Positions 26,795-39,816 are shown, counted from the first letter of the stretch. The stretch: 64,000 bases of DNA from Mactromeris polynyma (GCA_032209605.1 JASFXZ010000003.1:37598762-37662761), one strand, 5' to 3'. Program-made: numbers and translations. Notes: generated by a model from the sequence alone, not told the origin.

Positions 26795-27118
26795 ACATTA
26801 TAGTTTAACCTTTTTTTACTGTATAATGCGGAAGTTCGTTTAAGTTTGCAAGATGTTCACGCTTTAGGGATACCTTATTTAATGAGTAAAATATTTAAAC
26901 ACGTCCATACACCGGCAGGGTAAACAAAAAAGCTCGAGCGATTAGTACACACTATTTCGAAATTTGATATTTTAAAGATATAACTCAGTTAAGATAAGTC
27001 GATAGTAAACACGACCATACCCACTTTCAAATACATGTAAAGCAGCTTACGGTCATATCATGCCTATTATCTTCAGGATTAGTATTAAATGTTGAAGAAA
27101 TATCGCTCAAAGTAGACA

Positions 27119-27205
27119 GTAGCGACAGCTCAATTGGTAGCGCTTCTGACTAGTAACTTCGACCAATAGATAGGGAGTGAGTTCGAGACACATTCCTGCC
27201 TCTCC
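27119..27205 (+). mobile_element. tRNA-like SINE fragment upstream of paralog A
   Basis: CAGCTCAATTGGTAGCGC resembles an A-box and GAGTTCGAGACAC a B-box, followed by a T-run like a Pol III stop. The 3' acceptor strand is missing. Confidence 0.55.
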
Positions 27206-27884
27206 TTTTTTATGGACAATATGAATTTTATCCCTTACTCAGTGCTCGTCAATTACTTGTTGTTTGTCGGGTCTGTCTGTTTTTTGTTGTTGTTTTTTTT
27301 GTTATCGTCTAATTCGTTAAATCAAACGTATTTAATGATGGCTATAGCGTCATCGCTAAAATGTTCATTTGAACCCCTTACGTTTTTCGAAGTAGCCATA
27401 TCAACTTTGTTCCATATTCTGTGAGTAATCTTCCGCACCGGAAGCTGTACCAATGAGACACCGCGCCGGCCTCATTTCAGGTTTTTAAAAACAGATACAA
27501 TTCTTTCGATCTTAACTAGAAAAGTGTACATTTTATAACACATAGTATGATTATCATCTAATCTTTAACTACATGTATGTATATCAATTGTAATGTACAA
27601 ATATGAATGTACCAAAACATAAACTCCTTGCAGGGATTAAGATTATATAACGACATCACTTTTATTGCTATGAAGTGAAACAATTATTTATGACATCATC
27701 TTAAGGTCTTTCGTATATGTTGTTATTGGACTGAACTACTTGAAATAAAATTCAACATGAAAATAAGAAATGTTAACAAAGCGTAGTTGACGATCAAGGC
27801 ATGTTATATATTACGGCTTAAGTAGAATGTCACATATCAGTGGAGAATATGTAACTGTAAGAACGCTGGTCAATATAAGTATGT

Positions 27885-28515
27885 CTATACATGTGTATTC
27901 AACAACGAAACCGCATGAATGCTAGTCACAAGACGTAATATTGTTACTGATGATGAAACATCCGTGGTTATTTGTTCCCCATTTCTGTGGTGCAAGTTGG
28001 GAAATCCCAGAGGCGCTGCTAGAGTCAGTTGACTAACGTAAGCAACGAAAATGCATGGCGTTAGCAACCAGTGCCATTCTAATATTTCCCATTATAATGA
28101 CAAGGTTCAGTTGCCGATATAAGTATAAGCATGTATAAACATTATATTAAGCCGATTTTATAATCTTGTGAATACCTAGTCACCCGACGTGTTGATGAAA
28201 GATGGGTGACATCACGTCTTAAGAACGATTAGATCATGGCAAACGGCAGGCTGAAACCCAGATTGATATGTTCAATACAATGATGTGTTTCATATGCTGC
28301 TGTAGGAAGGATGCATATTCGGTACATATAGACGCATTCTGATGGCAGTCAAAATATCAAAGAAAAGGGTTATGCAAATTATCAATTCGTTTGATTATTT
28401 TGTTCGTGATAAATGCGAAGATTACCCGGACGAGGGCCATTTCACCAATCAAGTTCATCTCACGAAGCGGCAAAGGAATCGTTATTTATGACCTCTTACA
28501 CCCAGGTAAGTATCT
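27885..28515. other. Conserved non-assigned block upstream of each paralog
   Basis: This block recurs at 40381-41005 and 50996-51590. It holds a 60-codon minus-strand frame present in all copies, and a plus-strand stretch (FDYFVRDKCEDYP, then CACCAATCAAGTTCATCTCA) ending near an AGGTAAGT donor-like site. The frames are interrupted, so it may be a decayed exon. Regulatory DNA is equally possible. Confidence 0.35.
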
Positions 28516-28732
28516 GTTGTACAAGTTAATGACTTCATTGTACAGGTAATACATTTTACGCTTTGTTTGCTTAAGTTGCTTCGTATTAAAACAAATAACA
28601 ATACTTCAATAATAATGATTTTAGGATCATATCGAAAACATGCACATTACATTAGTGTTTGTTCCCAATCCCTTTGTACAAAACAATTGCAATAAAATAT
28701 TATTCAACAAAAAAACATTGCGTAGATGTTGA

Positions 28733-28815
28733 CCTAGCTTCCTATGTTGGAATAGTCAAATTTTACATTTCCATAAGTCCGGGAAAAGTGTCTTTGAAAA
28801 CATTCTGAAGCCCTG
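28733..28815. mobile_element. 3' part of the hAT-like MITE at the A/B junction
   Basis: It matches 19404-19483 from CTAGCTTCCTATG to the end GAAGCCCTG. The left half is missing because the duplication started inside the element. Confidence 0.75.
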
Positions 28816-29720
28816 ATATACCGTATAAACAAGTCTGTATTTTTGAAATATTTCTTTACATGTGTTTTCACATATAAAATACAGTATAAAAATAATCTAT
28901 GTCGACATTCATTAACATATTGAATATGTAAATTCAACATACAATGTAGACAGAGTTCATAACAAGAACTATCACGCAACCATACATTCGTCATTTTGAT
29001 TATAGTCTAAAACAAACGCTTATACCTAAATAGTTAAAGCATGCTATGGACAATACAGAATCAATTGCTGCACATATACAAGAGTAAAATTAAAAATTCC
29101 GTCATCTAAATACAATCAAAATAATGTCTTCACAATAACAGGAAATATTCCTGGATAAAACGCAATTTCCTGATGAATGTTTGAAGAAATCTTCTCGAAA
29201 TAAACATTCTCCTAGAAAGTTTCGTAGCACAAAATATTCGGTTTGTTTACATCGAAATTTGTGTGTTTATGCATTACGCACCATTTAGCAAATCTTAAAA
29301 TATATGGTCCGTGCAAAGACGAATATACTGTTTTTATTTCTGTCATCTTATGTGTTTACTAATGTCAATTTAATTCATTCATTGATATTCATTTGATGAA
29401 TGGTTTTTAAATACGTTGTTTTCTATTCCATGTTCTATGTTCATGTTCATTCAACATTGACATCGAAAATACACGTTTATCCACTTAAACAAAGTTTAAT
29501 TAAATTACCGAGTACAATTAATATCAAACTTTTTTTCTGCGGGTTTTAATTTGTGTTGCTGGTATATTCTGTTATAGTAAGTGGCATGTCCAGCATAGCT
29601 TCATGACTGGTGGTTTCCCAGTTCTACTCATATCAACATCACCATTCAAAGCTAAACCCGGCTATCCCGAAAAACATTTCCACACAACACTGTGTCATAT
29701 ATCTGTAACTGGAGATACCA

Positions 29721-32700
29721 TTATTTGATCAGACCGGCTTGCTTTAAGTGTCGGTATTGTTCTGGAATCTCCATCAGTGCATTTAATGCAAATGCTGCCT
29801 CAGGATTTTCAGCATCCTCCATGACTTCGAAAAAGTTTACAAACTGAAAGTTATCAAATTTTCTCTCTGTCAGTCCATCATCAAATGTCTTCATAGATCC
29901 CCATGGTCCATCTCCCACTCCCACAACAATTATGGATAATGGATAATTTGATGCTTCTACTATTGCTGCCTTCGTTGGTTTTTCAGATGATACCTGACCA
30001 TCAGCAACAATCACAAGGATGTGGTACTGAAACAAGAATGATAGGAGTTTTAAAGTAAGATGTTTGTTTATTTACAAATAAGAATTTCTATGATTATTTC
30101 CTGCAATGACTAAAGATGTCGCGTCAGATGTTGGCGTCAATTTGAAAAATCGACAGTCCATAAATATAAAACTTTTTAAATAAATTCAAAACATTAGAGA
30201 AGAAAAATGATTCTTATATTATTGAATGCAGACAATACCCGGCATTATCATAGCTAACATTTTAGTGAACAAAGTGTGTCGTATTGGTATGAAAAAGGCG
30301 AATAATATAGAGGGGCGTCATTTTATTTCACTGGTAAGATGTAGCATGACAAATGTGTCTGCAGCATTCAAAGGCGTATAATTCTCGTCTGCTTCAATTG
30401 AAAACTATCCATTTAGTGATTCCCGTCAGCGTTGTGGTCCGACTTCGATGTCATATTTAAACCATCGTGATCGGTATGTATAGACGTAGATCGGTAATAA
30501 GATTCATTTTATAACTTTTTAAGATGCATTTTGTTATCCACTCTAATTTTACCGACTATCATAAATAATCTAAAGCATATCATATATTGTAAAAAGTTCT
30601 AATATTACTGAATGCTTCAAAGGACACTTAAAAATAGACTCGATATAATCGGTAGGAAATTGAAATCTGAAAAACGCAATACATTGTGACAAACAGAAAT
30701 CAAATTCACCTACTTCATTCGTTTCTTTTACTATTTCTATCGCTTTATAAATCAAAGGGGCGAAATTTGTTGGTCCTCCAAGTTTTATAGTTGGCGTTAC
30801 CTCGTTATACACATCAAGGACGTCACTGAATCCTTCACATGGAACCTGTAGAAATATAACTCATGAACTTAGATAGGCAAGTGTTGGTATCAGAAACAAT
30901 TGTTCATATTCCGGTATGTCCTGCTGGGCAGATTCAAGTAACGTTTAATATTGATTGACGGATTCAAAGTTAAGATCATTTATTTTGAACAACTAGTAAA
31001 GAAATATCAATGTTTACTATTACTGAATAAACAAATAGATTCCAGTTTATATAAATAATCTCACTAATGCGTACTTTACACTTAGCTGAAATTGATATGT
31101 AGGTCTATTTGTAAGGGGGTACGGGGCATGGTCTCCCGGAAAAAATGTAGCTAGATCGTCATAGATGCGTTATGGTGTACATTTCGTTCTGGTAAATATG
31201 CTTAAAATAACATTAAAACATACATGAAATATCATATTGCAGTTTGAGCCATTTTATTTTTTCGAAGAAAAAGTAAAGGCCGCGGACTACACTGCCTGTA
31301 GGAATTTACGCCCCTGTAGTATTACATTAAAATAGTAACTTACGCCGGGTTTCAATTCGAAGATACTTTTATCTTTTGTTTTGTAATCACCAAACCCATA
31401 CACAGGAATTATACCATCTTCATCTAACGGCTCTAGAGTTTCTCCTAGAATGCATATAACCTGGAAGAAAAACAGTTATTTAATCATACTGTCAATGAAT
31501 CAAAATTCCTATCGGTAATTAAGTCAAACATATTACTAGAAGTCTTCAATAACAGCCACCATGTAAATATTTGAATGTAATATTTTTGAAGTTTGCATGG
31601 AAAGGTAGACATTCCTGATAAGGAATTTTGTACAATGTATTTGCTTTTCATCTAACATCAACACTCATCCGAATCGACTTGAAAATGTGAAGATAATTTG
31701 GCAAGGACAAGTAAACTGTAGTGTCTACATAATTACTCAGTGTGATGGACACACTGTCACCAGATAAATCGTGTTTTCTGGGAATTTAGTGATTCTTGTG
31801 TCCGATAAAATGATACTGTTGTAAAACGGAACTTGGAATATATCTGTATTAACACAATAGATAGCGTTTCATACAATTACCCTTTTGACAAGTTGTCAAA
31901 CTATAATATTTTTGTTGGCATCATATTATGAACGTATATATCACATACAGCTCTGTACTTATTACATTTGTATAATCTAAGCAGTAAATAGCGACAAAGG
32001 TCCAGTTTACAATCCCCGACTAAATTTATATCAGACCATTTACTAGAGTAAAGATTACTGTTTTAAAGTTGCAACAATTCTTTGCTGCTTTCACAATAAG
32101 TGCAAACATTTCTCCGTTAACTGAGACAATGTACGACAAATGTATATGTATAAAGTGTACGAATAGATCGATTCTTGACCCAGAAAGTTGGATCCAACAT
32201 CATTTCCGTCACAACATAGATGTCTGTTTAATTTCGTGTTAATGGCGAGAGCAGACGTACCTTCTGGTAGGGATTAATGGAATGATCGGATATAGCATGC
32301 AAGTTTCTTCCTTCAAATGTCTTCTGTCCTTGACTTTTATTACTCATTGTGTAGTCAATACCTGAAATAAAACCAACATTTAAGTTGCATTGTCGTTTCA
32401 TAATCTCTTGTAAGTGCTCATATCTATATGGTATTTATAAGTCACTCAAATCATCGCTTTGCTTATTTATAAGTCACTCGTATCATCGCTTTGCTTATTT
32501 AAAGTCACTCGTATCATCGCTTTGCTTATTTATAAGTCACTCGTATCATCGCTTTGCTTATTTATAAGTCACTCGTATCATCGCTTTGCTTATTTAAAAG
32601 TCAATCGTATCATCGCTTTGCTTATTTATAAGTCACACGTATCATCGCTTTGCTTATTTAAAAGTCACTCGTATCATCGTTTTGCTTATTTATAAGTCAC

Positions 32701-35700
32701 TCGTATCATCGCTTTGCTTATTTATAAGTCACTCGTATCATCGCTTTGCTTATTTAAAAGTCAATCGTATCATCGCTTTGCTTATTTATAAGTCACACGT
32801 ATCATCGCTTTGCTTATTTAAAAGTCACTCGTATCATCGCTTTGCTTATTGAATGTTCTCATGGCGCTTGTACAAATGTAATCGTAGACACGTTTGACGT
32901 AACGTGACTCTACTTCCTAAAATGACAAACTGTATGACCACAATTACTGTCCTCTCGTCAATGTATCGTGTACTTGTTTCTTACTGAAGTACTGGATATA
33001 GAAGTGTAGTATCTCGAGTATTTTTATCCTGTCATTGACAATTCTGTCACGACCAGTCGTCTTAAACAGATACAGGTTCCACTTCGGTGAGAAGGAATTC
33101 AGATTTCATGGATACGCGTTCTTAGTTTTAATAATTCGTTAAAGTAAATGTCATCGGTAGGGAAAACCACATCTTATCATGCTAAATTTGCAAGATATTG
33201 ACAAAATATTCTCATTAAATGTTTTTATTACGTATGAGTTAAATTTAGATTGTGTAATTTGCTGCCGGGAATGTTATTGTCATGTAAAACTATCACAAAC
33301 AAAATGAGATGGCGATACTTCATGGTGAACATAAGCCTAGCAAAACACGGAACCACTTTCAAAACAAGGCACCTTTTACTTCCTGTTTATGACAAAGGTT
33401 GTATCGTGTATTGATACGTGTTGTACTGAATGTTGATTGAAGCAATATATATATGTACAGTACAGTTACGTCATACGCCTAATAAGATGCTATTTTCGCA
33501 TGACAACGTAATAACAATGCGTCGCAATTGTTCTTTTGCATGACATTGTATAATCTGTCTTGGTGGACAAACATCTGATGACAGCAGAATGTAAAGGCAA
33601 GTGTATAAGCTTTGCAAACTTATGCGACATATGCCTTCCCGTGGTGCTGTATACGATTAGGGAATTTCATTCCTCAAACATAATGAAGTGAATGTATACC
33701 CGAGGCGGATATAAACATAAACCTAGGCAGTTGACCAAATATGACAAAGCAGCTCTCGTAATGGTTTTCAAAATGAGCAACATTTATTGGCATGTGGTGT
33801 GACATTTGCAGGCACAATAAGTGCAGTTCGTCATAAAACTTATAAAGCCATAGACTTATTTATTCACGCAAACAGCTGATATGGGAGAGGCACTAACATC
33901 TCTCTGAACACGTAACATTTCTTAACGTATTTTAATTTTCCTTTCTTACCATTTCTACTGGAATTCTATTAATCGCCACATCGTAAAAGTACTTTCGTGA
34001 GACTTAAGTACAGAATGTAATGTGCTTATAATCACAAAATACCAATAGATATGTGTCGTAATACGGAATCCTGTTAGGGCCATCGCAATCTCGCCCTCGT
34101 CTTTTTAATTGACCAAGAAAAAAATAGAGATTCGTTCGTTTCGTTACTTTCTTGCATCTGTTTTTCCTTTCCAATTTGTAGTACAGTGGAACCTCCGCAA
34201 ACCGGACCCTCTAAAACCGGAATACTCCCCAAACCGGACATTTTTTGCGGTCCCGAATTTTCTTCTTCTTTTTCTATTGTATATAAACACTCTGAAAACC
34301 GGAACCACTGAACTCCGTAAACCGGACGAAAGCTCAACTTAATTTGGTTCGATTTCTATATAATTTCACCTTCGAAAACCGGATAGCCTTTTGACTGCGT
34401 GTGTCATCATGAATAAACTTTCATTACGTTGACACTTAGTGTATTTTTAACAGTTTGACATGTTGATTTACATTGAAATGCTGTGCGCGTATTTACTACA
34501 CAGGTATGAAAATCACATACTGTTACGGATGTCGGATCTGATTAATGCCGATGGCAATTACTACTGATTGACTTTTAATCATATATATATTTAATTTCAT
34601 AAACTTTTACACGTTTATCGCCATTTACAATTTAGAAATCACTCCTCATTACCGCTAAGTCTGTATTTACAGTGTTGCGTATATAATTGAGAAAAACTTT
34701 TCTGGTGAAGGGACTTATTAAACTACGCAGGAGAAAATATGACGATAATACATGAGACAGGAGAAAAGCATGTAAACATTACATTACATTTACAAACATA
34801 GACATAAAGCATTTCAACATGAAACAAAGACATAGAGTATGGACAACACATACTAATATTATATTGTTACAGTAAATGCCGCTGCTCAGAGTTATAGCCG
34901 TGCTTTAGGTCTTTTAATTGCTAAATGTAAAGTAGTTGGTGGTATGCCATATAACGTTTTTACAAAATTGTATGATTCTTTAGTTTGGCCCGTCATTAAT
35001 TATGGTTCAGCAATGTTGGGAGTTCGATCGTTCTCGTGCATTAATAATGTTTATTATTACATTACTAACAACTTTTTACAAAACTGATAGATAGTCATTC
35101 TTATGTGTTTATGTAAATGTTTCCTTTAAGTCACACGACTGGTTTAAAATGAAATATTTATGTTAATAGTTTGGCTACACGATAGTGTTATAATATATCG
35201 TATACATTTTGTATAATTTTATGTATGAGGTGTATGCTTGTATAGTCTCTTATAACTCTTATTTGAATCGTTTTGTGCAATGTTTGTATAGTCTTTACTC
35301 AATCTCATTAAAATCAGCTCCAGTCGCACACTCCTATACTATACGCTAACAGGATCTGATGACTGCACAATACAAGTCTCGTTCTTGTGACCTTTGAGTA
35401 GCCTATCTAATCGTCGCCTGCAAAATGTTTTGGTATAGAGTTATTAATATTCGTCGATCTCCGGCGATCTTCGTAAATTATATTTGAGCGTAGATTACCA
35501 AGACGTTCCGATTACGATCTTTCGTCAATTTCAATAGGACACAACCGCAACTCCTACACGGCACCATTCTTTGGTTGAAAGGTGTTGTTTGTGTGGTGTT
35601 TCGTTTTTGGAAATATCTATACATGGAAGCGGCAGGAAGGACGTTAAATACAGTATAAAAAGAAACTTTGATTGATCAGTTGATATTCTTACATCGTGCT

Positions 35701-38700
35701 AAGTACTTGACTGTTGAACTACATTGTATATATAATATATTTATGTACGTATTTGACAAACACGCGTTAAGTAGTTCATTATTAACTTAATAAACACTAG
35801 AAGCGAAATTTTAAACAATAAGGAAAACTTCCTTGTCAAATCCGATGTAATGACTGGTATGAATTCGACCGGAAATTTATTTGATTTGAATCATTAAGAT
35901 GTACAATCATTCAATGAAATAATGACCTGAACCTTAGGTACAAGTATGAAATAGCATCAAATTGAAAAAAACTCTACAAACCGGAAACCTCTGCAAACCG
36001 GAATTTTCAACCGGTCCCGAAGGTGTCCGGTTTAGGGAGGTTCCACTGTACTTTGTATACAATAAGACGACGTGCGAGATCGCGATGGCCCTAACAGGAT
36101 TCTTTATTTTTATAGTATTACTGTTTTGACTGACTCAGCCATATGTATCACAATAGTAATTATTCTGAATAGAACTGTTTCAGTAAGAACATGGGCATAT
36201 ATGTCACCCATGAAACATCACAGCTGACAATAAACGCTCTTCAAAGACGGCAGGTCTTCTCAGATCAGTTAAATAATTCCCTATATGTGCATATTTTATC
36301 ACAATCCATGGTCATCTTTGTCCTTAAGGGTCACATAGTTGTAATAACCTTACAGTAATGACGTACAGCCATGAGTTATAACAACCGAATGGAAACTGTG
36401 AGAGAGATATATGGTTCAAGTTAAATGGAAGACAGACTTAAACATTAGAAATAAACTTATAGACTACTATACAATATCTGACTCTTACTCGAACATACAG
36501 TAAGTTCAATGAACTACCTAAAGGAACGCGTATAGTAAAACCTCACTTAAGGACCACTCCGATAATAAGACCACCTCAAAATTAAGAACATAATTTTCAA
36601 GTCCATTTTTACTGTTCCCAGATAACAGTGCAAGTTTGATCACATTAACTTGTATGAATATAAACATTCTTCCGTTGTCGAATTTTTATAAACTTGTTTA
36701 CATTACCATATCTGCCCTGCGTTCAGTAAATGTATTTGCGGTTCACTTTTCGTAACGTTTCACAATTTGGTTCCTCGTGTGCAGTCAATGTGATACGGCG
36801 GGCCAGAGATACAAAACAAATTGTGAGCGACTGTTAGCCACAACTGAACTGAACTGACTTTTACTCGCATATTCGTGAACTGTGGAAGACTAATAAAATT
36901 TACGGCCTGATTTCAAGTTCAATGTATACATTAGATACTCTTCAAGTACAAAGTTTACTCTTACACTATGCACTAAAATATCACTTGCGAATTTAAAGGT
37001 TCATAAACGACTCTGAAATACGTCGTGACTGTTTAAGGTCATGGGTACAGTATATATAAAGTTGTGCGAAATGGAACATAATATTTACGGGTCATTGGAA
37101 ACTAACAAAAAGTTAACAGACATGTATATATTTTTATTTTACATGGTCTTATAACACATATGATTAATACCGGGAAAAAACTATATTGTTGTTTTGTAGA
37201 CTTCAGTAAAGCTTTTGATTATATTGAAAGAAATGCATTATGGACAATATTGATTAAATTTGGAGTTCGTGGAAAAATTTTGAAAGTAATAAAAAGTATG
37301 TATGAAGATATTAAAACACGTATAAAGTTTGATAATAAGCTAAGTAACGATTTTTTATGCATGTTGGGAGTTAGACAAGGTGAATGTCTTTCTCCATTTT
37401 TATTTTCTATGTTTCTCAACGACATAGAAGAACATTTTTGCACAAACAACTTTGAAGGAGTCGAAATATACATGACAAAACTATTTTTATTGCTTTATGC
37501 CGATGACATTGTCACTTTATCAGAAACACCGGAAAGCCTTCAACATGGTTTAAATGTGTTGTCAGATTACTGTCTAAAATGAAAACTAAAAGTAAATGTT
37601 AATAAAACAAAAATAATCGTTTTTCGTAAAGCTGGTATCTTGCCACGTAATATTTTTTCATGTACGATAACAATCCTGTAGAAATAGTGAAATCCCTATC
37701 ATATTTAGGCATCATTTTTAGTCAAGGTGGTTCATTTAAGGAAACCCAATTAAATTTTTCGCTTAAAGCGTTAAAGGCAATTTTTTAAACTAAACAAATA
37801 TTTATTGAAATTTGAAAATGTTTCTATTTCACACAAACTTGAATTGTTTGACAAGCTTATATTGCCAAATTTATCTTATGGGTGCGAGATATGGGGTTTT
37901 AATAACGCCGAAAATATCGAAAGGATCCACACCATATTTTGCAAAAATATATTACAAGTAAAACGCACAACCCAAAATGACTTTGTTTACGGTATTCTAG
38001 GCAGGTTTTGTTTAAAAAATAACGATACTTGCGCATCGTAAAATTTGGCTTAAAATCGTAAATAGTAAAGATTTAAAATTTCGTAAAATGATTTACAATA
38101 CATTAAAAAGAGATGCCGAGATATTCCCGAACAAAACATCATGGGTGACGTCTGTTAGGGATCTATTATCTAGATTAGGTTTTCATGATGTATGGCTCCA
38201 ACAAGGAGTAGGTAATACAGATATATTTCTGCATGTTTTTAAACAACGTTTGTATGATAACAGCTTACAGATATGGCATACACGATTAACTAATTCGAGC
38301 AGATCCGTATTTTATAAAGAAATAAATCATTTTGTTTTCCAAAAAATCCTTAATACTCTAGATATTCCTAAATTTAGAATTGCTATGACTAGACTTATTG
38401 TATCCTCTCATAACCTAAGAATCGAATCCGGCAGATGGCAAAGACCAAAACTAGAAAGAGAAAATAGAAAATGTTTTTATTGTGATAAGTTGGAAGACGA
38501 ATATCATTTCATTCTCGAATGTGAACTTTATAATGAACTCCGTAAATTGTATATAAAGAGTTATTACTGGAAAAGACCAAGTATGTTAAAATTGAGGTTA
38601 TTATTTGAAAATCAAAACGAAACTGTCATGAAGAAATTAAGCGTATTCATCTTCAAAGCGCTGGAAATACGAAAAGATATTTAATTAAAATTGTAATATG

Positions 38701-39488
38701 AATATATCAAACAAAACAAATTGTACACTTTGTGTTTTTCATCGACTTCACAAATGTATGTAAACTATTGCACGTCGCAATGTTATACGGATATAGATAA
38801 GAAGTTAACAATAAATACACATATAACATTGTATTATATTTACATACAGTATAACAATATTGATCTTACACATTCGTTACGATGATATGGTAATGACTGA
38901 TAACATAGTATATATACGCGTATTTATATGTATTATTATTTCATACACATGTTTTTTCGCTATCGCATGTATGTTTTATTACATAGTCAATTTCAGTTTG
39001 TTCTTCAACTATAACGTTATATGTTCGTATATGTGTTATAGTGTTCCTTCTCCGTCTCATAGATATATGTGTGTATATATGTATATATTGTTTGTCCTCA
39101 TGGGCCATATGGCTTACTGGACTTAAATGAAAATAAACTCATATCATGTAAAGTTTATATATACAGTAACAGTTTTCAACGTGATTTTCTATAAATATCT
39201 ATAACGTAACCAAATTTATCATCTGCGCAATATCCAAAAATCCGACACAAAGTTTAACATACCGAAAATCAGGTTGCATGTTTCAAGACCTTGTTTCATA
39301 ATAGCATCTCGAACTTCTTCCAATGTTGAAAAGTCATCCAATATAACATGGTCATATGTTTCCTTATGAGACGCCATCCCTATGGACACTAGCACAGAAC
39401 CGTCACTTCTTCTTCCGTCGACACAGTCAGCACTGAAGTCTTCCGAATCACTCATCTTATCATTCGTCCTTTCAGGTCGATATGCCAT
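29721..39488 (-). CDS. Copine/RGLG-type vWA domain protein, paralog B (5 exons)
   Basis: Exons are 39263-39488, 32261-32361, 31344-31460, 30714-30845 and 29721-30026, with the same lengths, phases and splice motifs as paralog A, again giving 293 residues. The MIDAS residues are all present. Substitutions relative to A cluster in the leader (for example [10 protein letters not shown] around residues 38-47 against [10 protein letters not shown]) and in the last third ([16 protein letters not shown]). Intron 1 is swollen to 6.9 kb by a 1.87 kb DNA transposon and a 2 kb LINE, both absent from A and C. Neither touches an exon or splice site. A conserved AATAAA (minus strand, 29333-29338) follows the stop. 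Intact frame and splice sites argue that this copy is functional; expression cannot be judged from sequence. Confidence 0.87.
32433..32850. repeat. 32-bp minisatellite in intron 1 of paralog B
   Basis: About 13 copies of the same unit. The order of TTTATAAG and TTTAAAAG variants differs from paralog A, and a block carrying TCAATCG then TCACACG occurs twice, pointing to an internal duplication after the genes split. Confidence 0.93.
34184..36048. mobile_element. Non-autonomous pogo/Tigger-like DNA transposon, 1865 bp
   Basis: It is flanked by TA (34182-34183 and 36049-36050) and has terminal inverted repeats CAGTGGAACCTCCGCAAACC and its near mirror at the right end (GTTTAGGGAGGTTCCACTG). Subterminal AACCGGA motifs recur several times at both ends. 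No transposase frame is visible. The interior includes a retrotransposon fragment. It sits inside the MITE at 34064-36103 and is absent from the matching MITEs in units A and C. Confidence 0.85.
34869..35066 (+). pseudogene. LINE reverse-transcriptase C-terminal fragment inside the DNA transposon
   Basis: An open frame of about 65 codons with no start reads [20 protein letters not shown] and [19 protein letters not shown]. This resembles the segment after the RT domain in LINE polyproteins common in bivalves. It is a cargo fragment, not a gene. Confidence 0.6.
36533..36617. mobile_element. Pogo/Tigger-like MITE, truncated unit B copy
   Basis: Only the left half remains. After TTTTTACTGTTC the sequence jumps to the CCAGATAACAGTG flank that lies downstream of the MITE in unit C, so a deletion removed the right half. 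Confidence 0.7.
36757..36865. repeat. Dispersed repeat fragment in unit B
   Basis: The ortholog of the 25970 copy, inherited by duplication. It is missing from unit C, where a deletion joins the flanks near 47980. Confidence 0.72.
37131..39154 (+). mobile_element. 5'-truncated, degenerate LINE in intron 1 of paralog B
   Basis: Three open pieces (37160-37582, 37805-38041 and 38088-38684) belong to one polyprotein. The RT domain shows FVDFSKAFD (motif A), [13 protein letters not shown] (motif B) and LLLYADDIV (catalytic YADD, motif C). The C-terminal piece has a CCHC-like knuckle ([17 protein letters not shown]). A TGA where the family has Trp (37580-37582), then two frameshifts, make it dead. 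The 5' end starts inside RT, typical of truncated reverse transcription. The unoccupied site is visible in units A (26460) and C (48080), with a short TATATA-type target duplication. Type (CR1/RTE/jockey-like) uncertain. Confidence 0.85.
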
Positions 39489-39816
39489 ACACTATCTTTT
39501 AACTTTTTTACCGTATAATGCGGAAGTTCGTTTAAGTTTGCAAGATGTTCACGCTTTAGGGATACCTTATTTAATGAGTAAAATATTTAAACACGTCCAC
39601 ACACCGGCAGGGTAAACAAAAAAGCTCGTGCGATTAGTACACACTATTTCGAAATTTGATATTTTAAAGATATAACTCAGTTAAGATAAGTCGATAGTAA
39701 ACACGACCATACCCACTTTCAAATACATGTAAAGCAGCATACGGTCATATCATGCCTATTATCTTCCGGATTAGTATTAAATGTTGAAGAAATATCGCTC
39801 AAAGTAGACAGTAGCG

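Larger units (their letters stand above)
19404..28733. repeat. Segmental tandem duplication unit A
   Basis: This unit contains paralog A and its upstream region. It begins inside a hAT-like MITE at CTAGCTTCCTATG and ends at GTAGATGTTGAC. The same order of introns, MITEs, minisatellite and upstream block recurs in B and C with high nucleotide identity judged by eye. It is the only unit with intact left-flank continuity through the MITE. Confidence 0.9.
34064..36103. mobile_element. Same MITE in unit B, split by the 1865-bp transposon
   Basis: The left half is 34064-34183 and the right half begins at 36049. The ends match 24665-24838. The inner element entered at a TA in GTAGTACTTTG. Confidence 0.82.

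Noticed and set aside
26580..26843. Plus-strand open frame of 87 codons, with counterparts at 39382 and 48201
   Set aside because: It is the antisense shadow of exon 1 of the vWA genes.
27119..27205. Possible functional tRNA gene
   Set aside because: A- and B-box-like words are present, but the acceptor stem does not pair and the 3' part is missing.
27885..28067. 60-codon minus-strand frame conserved in all three units
   Set aside because: Its conservation is fully explained by recent duplication and it has no recognised motif. Kept only as part of an unexplained block.
37160..38684. Reverse-transcriptase frames as a functional host gene
   Set aside because: An in-frame stop at 37580, frameshifts and 5' truncation mark a dead LINE copy in an intron.
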